From the IMG/VR virus record IMGVR_UViG_3300007511_000059, positions 1 through 37,085 of that record: a stretch of 37,085 bases of DNA; one strand, written 5' to 3'. This DNA is from a virus. Position 1 is the stretch's first letter; the number at the start of each line of letters is the position of its first letter. The translations under genes were made by a program, and so were the position numbers. Below the pieces are notes generated by a model. That model saw only the letters and a list, made by a program, of their open reading frames with translations. It did no database searches and was not told the origin of the DNA. Shown piece by piece: positions 21,065 to 28,685 of the stretch.

Positions 21065-22006
21065 ATGGCTGGAAATACAAATTATACAATTGATCTTGCT
21101 ACAACTACATACAAGAAGTATGCAGAAAAAGAATTAAGAGATAATATTTTTACTTCTAATGCGTTATTATTCATGATGCAGAAAGGAGGTAATATTGTAC
21201 CTTATGATGGTGGTGAGACAATCTTAGAACCAGTGATGTTTGCAGAAAAAACTGGGGCTGCTGCTTTCAGCGGTTATGATCTATTAAACACTTCTGCTAA
21301 CCAAATTTCTACTAATGCTGAGTTTACTTCAAGACAATATTCTGCTCCTATAGTAATTAGTGGAAGAGAGAAAGCTGCTAATATGGGCGAAGTAGCTGTT
21401 ATTAACATGCTTAAATCTCGAATGATGAATGCTGAAGAAACTCTTAAAGGGTTACTTAACTCTCATCTTTACAACACTGCTGTTGGTGGATCTGATAGTA
21501 AATCTTTAGATGGTATCGGTATCGCTATTGATAGTGCTGGAACTTATGGTAACATTAATCCTACTAACGAAACTTGGTGGGTTGCAACTGAAGCTGCTTA
21601 TAGTTCTGCTTTAGTTGATGAAATGGATACACAATATTTCACAGTTTCTAAAGGATCAACTGATAAACCTGATTTAGGTATTACAACTCAAACAGTTTAC
21701 GAAAAACTATTACACGAAATCGATCCTACGCTAAGACTTAGTTCAACTACTCTTGGTGATGTAGGCTTTGAATCAATCAAGTTTAGAGGAATGGACGTAG
21801 TTTATGATGAAGACGCAACTTCTGGAGTATTCTATTTTATTAATACTAAATACTTCAAACTACGACATCACAAAGATTTCAATTTCAAGGTAACTGGATT
21901 TCAACAACCGGTTAACCAAGATGCTGACGTAGCTCATATTTTATGGTATGGTGCATTAACCTGTTCTGCACGTCTTAGACAAGCTAAGTTAACAGGTATA
22001 TCTTAA
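21065..22006 (+). CDS. Major capsid protein, HK97 fold (313 aa)
   Basis: Follows the scaffold gene by 12 nt with no Shine-Dalgarno sequence but a TTAAT leader. The N-arm (NYTIDLATTTYKKYAEKELR), the E-loop region (GGETILEPVMFAE), the A-domain segments (ISGREKAANMGEVAVINML) and C-terminal SARLRQAKL fit the HK97-fold capsid family of short-tailed phages; HKDFNFKVTGFQQP and DADVAHILWYGALTCSARL near the end are usual. The length is on the short side of the family. It forms the icosahedral head lattice. Confidence 0.92.
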   Translation: MAGNTNYTIDLATTTYKKYAEKELRDNIFTSNALLFMMQKGGNIVPYDGGETILEPVMFAEKTGAAAFSGYDLLNTSANQISTNAEFTSRQYSAPIVISGREKAANMGEVAVINMLKSRMMNAEETLKGLLNSHLYNTAVGGSDSKSLDGIGIAIDSAGTYGNINPTNETWWVATEAAYSSALVDEMDTQYFTVSKGSTDKPDLGITTQTVYEKLLHEIDPTLRLSSTTLGDVGFESIKFRGMDVVYDEDATSGVFYFINTKYFKLRHHKDFNFKVTGFQQPVNQDADVAHILWYGALTCSARLRQAKLTGIS

Positions 22007-22028
22007 TATTATTTAACTTATTTATATT

Positions 22029-22817
22029 ATGGCTATTACAAGAAAACTTGATGATTATAATGTAGCTGTACGTCGTGGAGCATCGTTAGGTAATATTGAA
22101 ATAGATGATCTTGATCAGATAAATGATTCTAATGGAAACGAAATATTAGAGTTTGATCAAGTCGCTAGTGCCGTTAACCATATCGGTGTTGTCAACGCGG
22201 CAACAGGTAATAATCCTCAAATACAAGCAAAGGGTGAATCCGATACAGGTATCACTTTTGCAACTGATGACGATGAAGAGATTTTAATTCTTAATGGAAC
22301 AGCGGGAGCAGTGAATGAAGTTACTATTACTTCAGCTGCGGCTAATGCTGCACCTTCAATCGCTGCTACTGGTGGTGATACTAATATCGATCTTACGCTT
22401 ACTGCAAAAGGAACAGGTGGGATATTGTATAGGGATAAAACTGAAACAGTAGCTGCTACTAATTCTATTAATGCTTCTGAATCTGGTTCTGTATTCTTCT
22501 TGAATCATTCAACAGAGTTTGCTTCAACGCTTCCTGCTGAAGCTGCTGGTCTTCATTTTACTTTTATAGTGACTGCTGCTCCATCTGGTGCGAGTTATAC
22601 AATCGTACCTGATGCTGGTACTACTATCCATGGACATTCAGTATCATCTGCTGACGCTGGTGGTTCTGCTGATTCCACTGCTGGTACAGGAGTAGGAACA
22701 ATTACATTTGTAGATGGGCAAGCTGCTGTAGGTGACATGGTTCAAATTTGGTGTGATGGAACTAACTGGTTTGCTTTAGCAACAATGGGGGATGAAGACG
22801 CGATTACATTTAGTTAA
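22029..22817 (+). CDS. Structural protein, probable head decoration or fibre (262 aa)
   Basis: A Gly/Ala/Thr/Ser-rich, beta-rich protein: a short N-terminal capsid-facing part, then repeated strand segments (VNEVTITSAAANAAPSIAAT, GTGGILYRDKTETVAATNSI) and an Ig-like or beta-sandwich end (TFIVTAAPSGASYTIVPDAG, GDMVQIWCDGTNWFAL). The last motif resembles the knob of phage fibre and decoration proteins. It lies 22 nt after the capsid gene, where decoration genes usually are. Exact role is unknown. Confidence 0.7.
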   Translation: MAITRKLDDYNVAVRRGASLGNIEIDDLDQINDSNGNEILEFDQVASAVNHIGVVNAATGNNPQIQAKGESDTGITFATDDDEEILILNGTAGAVNEVTITSAAANAAPSIAATGGDTNIDLTLTAKGTGGILYRDKTETVAATNSINASESGSVFFLNHSTEFASTLPAEAAGLHFTFIVTAAPSGASYTIVPDAGTTIHGHSVSSADAGGSADSTAGTGVGTITFVDGQAAVGDMVQIWCDGTNWFALATMGDEDAITFS

Positions 22818-22862
22818 TTTTAAGTCCTTTTAGGACAATTTATTATTTAATTTCAATTTATT

Positions 22863-23333
22863 ATGGCAATATTAACAGGATACGCAGGAGCGTTTGATGG
22901 AGATACATCAACTATTGATACTTCTGCACAACATGTAGTAGGAACTAGAGCTTTAGATAGGGATGGTAACGAATATATGTATATGAGAGGTGTAGCTTCT
23001 GGTGCTGCTGGCGTATGGGTAAGCTTTGATGAAGATCATGTAACTACTCTTCTAGCTGCTAATGCAGTTGGTCGTGTAGGAATCATGATGGCAACTCTCG
23101 ATGCAACTACTGATTTTGGTTGGTTTCAAATCTATGGTAAAAATACCATTGCTTCAACTGATACAGTAGCTGCTGATGCACAGCTTTATATTGATGGTAC
23201 AGCTGGTCGTGCTGATGATGCTGATGTAGCTGGTGATGCAATTATTGGTGCAATTTCTCGATCTTCTGATACAAGTAACGTTGCTACAGTGGAAATTAAT
23301 TATCCATTTGTATGTGATGCAGCTCTTGACTAA
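22863..23333 (+). CDS. Small beta-rich decoration-type structural protein (156 aa)
   Basis: The layout, DGNEYMYMRGVASGAAGVWV then VTTLLAANAVGRVGIMMATL, WFQIYGKNTIAS and GRADDADVAGDAIIGAISRS, resembles small head-decoration proteins that trimerise on the capsid (the size and the alternating loop-strand pattern are similar to DUF2190-type proteins). It ends before a hairpin. Its place two genes after the capsid supports this. The assignment is by pattern, not by an identified family. Confidence 0.68.
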   Translation: MAILTGYAGAFDGDTSTIDTSAQHVVGTRALDRDGNEYMYMRGVASGAAGVWVSFDEDHVTTLLAANAVGRVGIMMATLDATTDFGWFQIYGKNTIASTDTVAADAQLYIDGTAGRADDADVAGDAIIGAISRSSDTSNVATVEINYPFVCDAALD

Positions 23334-23347
23334 TCTTGACAGTTTTT

Positions 23348-23377
23348 AGGTGGTTTCTGTTTAATAAAAAACCACCT
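23348..23377. terminator. Hairpin after the decoration genes
   Basis: AGGTGGTTT (23348-23356) pairs with AAACCACCT (23369-23377) with a 12-nt loop. The tail, TCTAAAATT, has no clear T-run, so it may be a weak terminator, or a processing or stability hairpin that lowers expression after the capsid genes. Confidence 0.5.
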
Positions 23378-23400
23378 TCTAAAATTATTAATTTATCTTT

Positions 23401-23694
23401 ATGTTTCAATTTAATGCTAATACTTCTAATTGTAGGAAGGAATCAATGAAATCGAAGGAGACAAAATACTTAAAAGGAATCTTTGGAGAGAACTGGAGAG
23501 AAGGAGCGAGAAGAGATAAGACAGTAGATCGTGTAACTGAAAGTGATTTAAACCGTACAAGAGAGCGAAGATCTATGGAGTCTGAACAAAAAACTAGATC
23601 AATAATGAAGGATAGTATAATTGAAATGAATAAACGAGGAGCTATATCTGGGCAGAAACGTGATCGATTGATCAACATTGCTGAGCAGATATAA
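23401..23694 (+). CDS. Small basic protein (97 aa, or 82 aa from an internal start)
   Basis: A strongly charged protein, rich in Arg, Lys and Glu (RERRSMESEQKTRSIMKDSI). ATG at 23446 (KESMKSKET; AGGAAGG lies 6 nt before it) is a good alternative start with a Shine-Dalgarno sequence, giving 82 residues; ATG at 23401 matches the local non-SD style. It lies between decoration genes and the repeat protein. Function is unknown. Confidence 0.65.
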   Translation: MFQFNANTSNCRKESMKSKETKYLKGIFGENWREGARRDKTVDRVTESDLNRTRERRSMESEQKTRSIMKDSIIEMNKRGAISGQKRDRLINIAEQI

Positions 23695-23705
23695 TTCAAT
23701 GTCGA

Positions 23706-23732
23706 GGTGGTGTGCATGGTATGGTCGCCACC
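23706..23732. promoter_or_regulatory. Hairpin before the repeat-protein gene
   Basis: GGTGG (23706-23710) pairs with CCACC (23728-23732) around a 17-nt loop that itself is GC-richer than its surroundings. It lies in the 73-nt gap before the repeat-protein start. Role unknown. Confidence 0.35.
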
Positions 23733-23767
23733 AAAACTAAATATTTAAAATTTAACCTTATAATAAA

Positions 23768-25735
23768 ATGGCTTTACCTAGCGGTCGAAGTGACCGAGAA
23801 TATAAAAAATTCGTTGAAGATGCAGCAGGAGGTGTTGCGATAAGAGTAGTTGCAACTGATGCTTCTGGTGCTGATATGTTAAAAGTAGAAGATACCGCTC
23901 ATGCAAGTGGTGATACTGGTATCCAAATGTTAGCAGTTAGAAATGATACCTTAGCCGCTTTAGCTGGGACAGATGGTGATTATGCTCCTATTCAAGTAAA
24001 TGCTAGTGGTGCTTTATTTGTTGATTCAAGCTCCAGTGATGCTACACATGATAGTGCTGTTATAGCTACTGGGCCACAAGTAATGGCAGAAGCTAAAACA
24101 TTTGATGGGTCTGATTTACCTAATGCTGTGGCTGAAGGTGATGCTGTAAGAAATGCTGGTACTTTACGAGGTGTACAATATACGATGCCTGTAAATCAAA
24201 CTGGTAGTGCTTCTCCTGTAGTTTCACATGATACCGCTATTGCTGGTGGTAAAGGGAATGCAATTATGATGGCAGGTGCTGAAGCTAAAGCACTTGATGG
24301 TTCAGTGTTACCAAATGCTGTTGCTGAAGGAGATGGTGTTCGTATAGCAGCTTCTTTGCAGGGTGTACAATTTACAACACTTGTTAATGATAATGGTGCA
24401 GCAAGTCCAATAGCAGATCATGATGAAGCAATAGGCAGTGGAAATGGAACAGCAGTTGTAATACAAGGTGCTGAAGCAAAAGATTTTGATGGAGGAGCTT
24501 TACCTAATAATGTTGCTCAGGGAGATGCAATTAGATTAGCAGCATCTGAATACGGTGTTCAGTATACAATGCTTACAAGTGAGTTAGGGGATTCATCTCC
24601 TATTATTCCACACGATACAGCGATTGGAACAGGATTAGGAGTATCATTAATGATGGCAGGGGGGGAAGCTAAAGATTTCGATGGAAGCGCATTGCCTAAC
24701 GCGGTAGCAGAAGGGGATGCTATTAGATTGGCTTCAACATTGAGTGGTATTCAATATAATATGTTAGTAAATGAAGATGGTTCTAAAGAATTAGCATTAG
24801 CTGAAGATGCTGCACATACTTCAGGAGATTTAGGTATACAATCATTAGCTGTTCGTAATGATACCTTGGCAACATTGGCTGATACTGATGGTGATTATGC
24901 TCCCTTACAGGTTGATGCTAGTGGCGCATTGTATACATTAGATTCTAATTCAGCAGCTATTAAAACAGCAGTTGAAATAATGGACGATTGGGATGCTGTA
25001 CATGATTCAGCAGTGGGTTCTGATGGTCCACAAATAATGGCTGAGGCCAAGGATTTTGATGGAAGTTCTTTGCCAAATGCAGTAGCGGAAGGTGATGCTA
25101 CTAGAATAGCTTCTTCGTTAAATGGTGTACAATATGTTATGCTGGTTAATGAAGATGGTGCTAGATCGCCTTTATCAACAGACGATTCAGCTCTTATAGC
25201 TAGCCCAGAAATGTTAAATGTAGGTGGTGAATATAGAGCAGCTGATACAACTTATGCTGATGGTGATGCGACAATCTTACAATCTGATAAAAATGGATAT
25301 TTAAAAACAGCAGGAAAAGCTTACGATTCAGTAAGTGATTCAGATAAAACTACTAGACAAAACCCTGAATATGGACAACATGTAGAAGAAACTTTAGCTG
25401 ATGTAACCAATGAAACAAGTGCAACTAATTATTATTATCTTGATATGGACGGATATAGATATTTCAGTATAGATATTGATACTTCAGGAGCAACTCCTGT
25501 TGATACTTTAACTATGACAATTGAGGCTGGTAATCAAGATGATGGTACTGCACAAGCAAGTATATTTTATACAGATGTAACTAATTCATGGTTTAATGTT
25601 GCTAGTGTTGTTGATGCTGATGTTAGATGGGAAAAGGATACACCTGTTATCGCTAAATATGTCAGAATCAAAACAGTTACCGCTGGAGGTAATAATGATG
25701 CTGATTATAAGATTTACGCTAAGCGTATGGCTTAA
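23768..25735 (+). CDS. Repeat-rich structural protein, probable head or tail fibre (655 aa)
   Basis: Four tandem repeats with a period of 64 residues start near residues 107, 171, 235 and 299, each opening EAKxFDGSxLPNAVAEGDA and containing a Gly-rich strand; a fifth partial copy starts near 425. A different module (EDTAHASGDTGIQMLAVRND and GTDGDYAPIQVNASG) appears at about 41-86 and again at 346-391. The C-terminal 170 residues are a non-repeated beta-rich domain (GYRYFSIDIDTSG). Repeats like these are common in uncultured phages' fibres. It likely projects from head or tail and may bind the host. Repeat number could vary by recombination. Confidence 0.75.
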   Translation: MALPSGRSDREYKKFVEDAAGGVAIRVVATDASGADMLKVEDTAHASGDTGIQMLAVRNDTLAALAGTDGDYAPIQVNASGALFVDSSSSDATHDSAVIATGPQVMAEAKTFDGSDLPNAVAEGDAVRNAGTLRGVQYTMPVNQTGSASPVVSHDTAIAGGKGNAIMMAGAEAKALDGSVLPNAVAEGDGVRIAASLQGVQFTTLVNDNGAASPIADHDEAIGSGNGTAVVIQGAEAKDFDGGALPNNVAQGDAIRLAASEYGVQYTMLTSELGDSSPIIPHDTAIGTGLGVSLMMAGGEAKDFDGSALPNAVAEGDAIRLASTLSGIQYNMLVNEDGSKELALAEDAAHTSGDLGIQSLAVRNDTLATLADTDGDYAPLQVDASGALYTLDSNSAAIKTAVEIMDDWDAVHDSAVGSDGPQIMAEAKDFDGSSLPNAVAEGDATRIASSLNGVQYVMLVNEDGARSPLSTDDSALIASPEMLNVGGEYRAADTTYADGDATILQSDKNGYLKTAGKAYDSVSDSDKTTRQNPEYGQHVEETLADVTNETSATNYYYLDMDGYRYFSIDIDTSGATPVDTLTMTIEAGNQDDGTAQASIFYTDVTNSWFNVASVVDADVRWEKDTPVIAKYVRIKTVTAGGNNDADYKIYAKRMA

Positions 25736-25759
25736 TTATTAATACTTAATTTATTTATT

Positions 25760-26194
25760 ATGGCAAACTATAGAACATCCAGTGATGGCTGGGATGGATT
25801 ACTAGAATTTAGTGCAACAAAAGCACAAACATATTCAAATGATACTGGAACATTAACTTTATTTACAGTGACAGGAGATGTGGTAGTAAAAGTAATTCCA
25901 ATTTGTAAAACCAACTTAACATCAGCAGGTGCATGTAACGTGGAACTTGGTGTAAGTGGTGATGTTAATGCGATGATCGCTGCAACTGATGTAACAACTA
26001 TTGATGCTAATGAGATATGGCATGATGCAAGTCCTGATTCAAATATTGAAGCATTTAGCGTTGCTAGGGAATATATTATCTCAAATGGTGATGATATTAT
26101 AGAAACTTTATCAGCACAAATTGATGCAGGAGCAATAACTTATTATTGTTTTTGGACACCATTAAGTGCTGGAGCTACAGTTGTAGCAGCTTAG
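25760..26194 (+). CDS. Hypothetical beta-rich structural protein (144 aa)
   Basis: A Gly/Ala/Thr-rich protein with strand-like repeats (TGTLTLFTVTGDVVVKVIPI, SAGACNVELGVSGDVNAM) and a hydrophobic end (YYCFWTPLSAGATVVAA). No motif. It follows the repeat protein by 24 nt with a TTAAT-14-nt leader, and is likely a virion protein of the same block. Function is unknown. Confidence 0.65.
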   Translation: MANYRTSSDGWDGLLEFSATKAQTYSNDTGTLTLFTVTGDVVVKVIPICKTNLTSAGACNVELGVSGDVNAMIAATDVTTIDANEIWHDASPDSNIEAFSVAREYIISNGDDIIETLSAQIDAGAITYYCFWTPLSAGATVVAA

Positions 26195-26226
26195 ATTTAC
26201 TTTATTAATAACTAATTTACTTTATT

Positions 26227-26511
26227 ATGAAAAATTTATCCGCAGTCTTAACAGACAAAACGTTGGAAGATTTAATACCAGCAGAAACTACAGGTTCAGT
26301 TTCAAATTTATTAGAACCTACAAAAATAGAAATCCAGAAAATAATGGATGCTTTAAAAGCAGGTAAATCTCATAAAGAGATTAAGCAAACAATTCGTAGA
26401 AATGCTTGTGGTGCTAAACCTGGTTTCAGTTATGGCCAAATCAAAGAAATTGAATTGGCTATACAAGCTAAGGTGACTGAATTAACACCTGAACCAGAAG
26501 AAACTATTTAA
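26227..26511 (+). CDS. Hypothetical helical protein (94 aa)
   Basis: Mostly helical, with a hinge (LLEPTKIEIQKIMDALKAGK) and RRNACGAKPGFSYGQIKEIE in the middle; it ends in an acidic Pro/Glu tail (PEPEETI). Small proteins of this kind sit between fibre genes as assembly or connector factors, but I cannot assign one. It is 32 nt after its neighbour. Confidence 0.6.
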   Translation: MKNLSAVLTDKTLEDLIPAETTGSVSNLLEPTKIEIQKIMDALKAGKSHKEIKQTIRRNACGAKPGFSYGQIKEIELAIQAKVTELTPEPEETI

Positions 26512-26524
26512 TAACTTTATAACT

Positions 26525-26725
26525 ATGTCAACTTTACAACCAAAAGAAAAAGTTTTAAAAGATGAACTTACTGATGCTGAAAAGCAAGCAGTTAAAAATC
26601 TTATCGCTTCTATCGTAACAGAAGAAAAAGATTCAGCTGATGTACTAGCTGAACTTAAAAAAACTTACGATAACTATTCAGATACTGCTTTAAATGCAGT
26701 TATAACTGAATGGGCTTCTGAATAA
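26525..26725 (+). CDS. Hypothetical acidic helical protein (66 aa)
   Basis: A short helical protein rich in Lys, Asp, Glu and Ala (LTDAEKQAVKNLIASIVTEE). No motif is recognised. It is 13 nt after the previous gene and 58 nt before the HNH gene. Function is unknown. Confidence 0.6.
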   Translation: MSTLQPKEKVLKDELTDAEKQAVKNLIASIVTEEKDSADVLAELKKTYDNYSDTALNAVITEWASE

Positions 26726-26727
26726 TA

Positions 26728-26756
26728 TTGTATAATTTAAAATAATATGGTATAAT
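26728..26756 (+). promoter_or_regulatory. Promoter of the HNH gene inside the late operon
   Basis: TTGTAT (26728-26733), a 17-nt spacer and a perfect TATAAT (26751-26756) preceded by TGG, an extended -10. It lies directly upstream of the HNH gene at 26784, so that gene can be expressed apart from the late operon. Confidence 0.65.
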
Positions 26757-26783
26757 ATAGGCAATAATTAATAATCATTATAT

Positions 26784-27302
26784 ATGCCTAAAGCATTAAA
26801 TTTAGAAGGTAAAATATTTGGAAGATTAAAAGTATTAAGGTTTAAAGGATCTGATAAACGTGGAAGAATGTGGGAATGTAAATGTGAATGTGGAAATATA
26901 ATAGAAGCTTATGCTGGAGCATTGAATCATGGTGGTGCTAAAAGTTGTGGTTGTTACAAAGGAAGTAGGAAACCACCAGGAATATCGGCTTTAAATAGTA
27001 TAAATTGTGAATATAAAAGATCGGCTAGGAGAAGAAATATAGAATTTACATTAAGTGAAAAAGAGTTTAAAAAATTAATAAAAGATAACTGTTATTTCTG
27101 TGGTCAATCTCCAATTAATTTAATGCGATCAAAAGGAGGAAATATGCTTTATAACGGCATAGACCGTATAGATAATTCTAAAGGATATATAATAGATAAT
27201 TGTGTTACGTGTTGTAAGGTTTGTAATTTAGCAAAAGGAACAACAGATATAGAAAGTTTTAAGTCTTGGATAGTGCGAGTTTATAATCATTTAATAATAT
27301 AA
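26784..27302 (+). CDS. HNH homing-type endonuclease with zinc N-domain (172 aa)
   Basis: Residues 1-60 carry GKIFGRLKVLRF and WECKCECGNIIEAYAGALN with SCGC, a known phage zinc-ribbon module. The C-terminal half has CYFCGQSP, YNGIDRIDNSKGYIIDN and CKVCNLAK, an HNH nuclease with a DRID-type metal site. The protein has its own promoter and interrupts a run of structural genes, features of a free-standing homing endonuclease. It begins 58 nt after its neighbour and ends 4 nt before the LamG gene. The usual action is to cut a related phage DNA lacking the gene. Confidence 0.85.
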   Translation: MPKALNLEGKIFGRLKVLRFKGSDKRGRMWECKCECGNIIEAYAGALNHGGAKSCGCYKGSRKPPGISALNSINCEYKRSARRRNIEFTLSEKEFKKLIKDNCYFCGQSPINLMRSKGGNMLYNGIDRIDNSKGYIIDNCVTCCKVCNLAKGTTDIESFKSWIVRVYNHLII

Positions 27303-27306
27303 TAAT

Positions 27307-28683
27307 ATGAGTAGTCTAAAAGGTGTTCTCAATTCGGTAATTTTTGAAGCCACGTTCGAAAATATGGATGAAATTTCTAAAGGAGGAGCAACAGTTGTTG
27401 GTAATCCTACGATTGCAAACGATGAAAGTGTTTTTACTGGTGGAATCGAATTTGATGGGACTAACGACTATCTTACTTATAATGCGGCGAGTTTGTTTAA
27501 TGGTAAAACAAGTGTGTCCATAGAAATTTTCTTTAAGCCAGATTTTAATTATGATGTAGACAGTACAGTACAAATATTTTATACTACACTGAATGAAACT
27601 TATAGAATAACAAAAGCTAGTAATGCAGGAAATAATACTCTTGATCTTGAATTGGGTGATACTACTATAGCATCGATTGCATCTGCAACATATAGTGCTT
27701 ATTGGAATCAGAATGCAATGAACCATATGGTTATTGCAGCTACATCGGGAAATACAGATGTTTATTTGAATAATAATCAAATCTTAACAGCGGATAACAC
27801 AGCATGGACTCCTGTTGCACCTGCTACATTGACCATTGGTGCTACTGGTGCAGGTGGCAATAAATTTGACGGAACATTTTATACAACCCGCATCTACAAC
27901 AAAAAACTCACAGCTGATGATGTTGCAAACTTGTATAATTCTGGCTTGGGCAAAGGAACATTATTTGGTGATTTAAGTAATGATAAGTTATTAATGCATA
28001 TGCCTTGTATATCTGATTATGATGATAGTGGTACTAGACGACCTTTATTAAATCAGAACTATGACTATCCAGCTTCTTATACTCCTACAATGGGGGATGG
28101 AAGTACAGGAACAACTTTTCCTACAGTATTAAATGGTAAAGGAGGATATAGTTTTGATGGAGGTGATTATATAACATTTGGAAATACTCCTGCTAATATT
28201 GATTTTGAATACAATCAACCGTTTTCAGTTTCATTTTGGTATAACCCTGATTTGGCAGAGGGAAAATCAATAATATCTAAGAGGGATAGTGGAGGATTAA
28301 ATGAAGGTTGGGAAATAAATTCATTTTCAGACACAAAATTAGATATTGTTATGGCGAATGCAACTCAAGTAATAAATGTAAGATCCGATGTTGGTACTTT
28401 AGTCCCAGGAATATGGAGACATATCTTGTTTACATATGACGGATCAGGGGTCTATACGGGAATAAATGTATATTATGATTCAATTAAATCTGCCATTGCA
28501 GGGCTTGATACTGATACCATAACTTCAACATGGAAAGGGGCTTGGCCTTTTACGATAGGTGCAAGAGGTACGGGTAGAAATATAAGTGGAGATCTTAAAG
28601 ATATTAGAATTTATAATTATGAAGGCTCTCAGCTTCAAGCAGAAAGACTTTTCTTAAGTAGTCCTAACAATATTAATTTATAA
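27307..28683 (+). CDS. Tail or head adhesin with two LamG (concanavalin-like) domains (458 aa)
   Basis: Two LamG-like jelly rolls: residues about 45-215 (GIEFDGTNDYLTYNAASLFN, then SVSIEIFFKPDF, TRIYNKKLTADDV) and about 275-450 (YSFDGGDYITFGNTPANI, PFSVSFWYNPDLAEG, KDIRIYNYEGSQL). The WI/IYN-type end strands are typical. Such domains bind glycans, probably host surface sugars. It lies 2 nt before a second LamG protein, implying a common adhesion structure. It shares the lectin fold with its neighbour but not the same sequence. Confidence 0.85.
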   Translation: MSSLKGVLNSVIFEATFENMDEISKGGATVVGNPTIANDESVFTGGIEFDGTNDYLTYNAASLFNGKTSVSIEIFFKPDFNYDVDSTVQIFYTTLNETYRITKASNAGNNTLDLELGDTTIASIASATYSAYWNQNAMNHMVIAATSGNTDVYLNNNQILTADNTAWTPVAPATLTIGATGAGGNKFDGTFYTTRIYNKKLTADDVANLYNSGLGKGTLFGDLSNDKLLMHMPCISDYDDSGTRRPLLNQNYDYPASYTPTMGDGSTGTTFPTVLNGKGGYSFDGGDYITFGNTPANIDFEYNQPFSVSFWYNPDLAEGKSIISKRDSGGLNEGWEINSFSDTKLDIVMANATQVINVRSDVGTLVPGIWRHILFTYDGSGVYTGINVYYDSIKSAIAGLDTDTITSTWKGAWPFTIGARGTGRNISGDLKDIRIYNYEGSQLQAERLFLSSPNNINL

Positions 28684-28685
28684 TT

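Noticed and set aside
27316-27780. Cys/Ile-rich 154-codon minus ORF
   Set aside because: It lies opposite the first LamG domain and has no initiation signal or conserved pattern.
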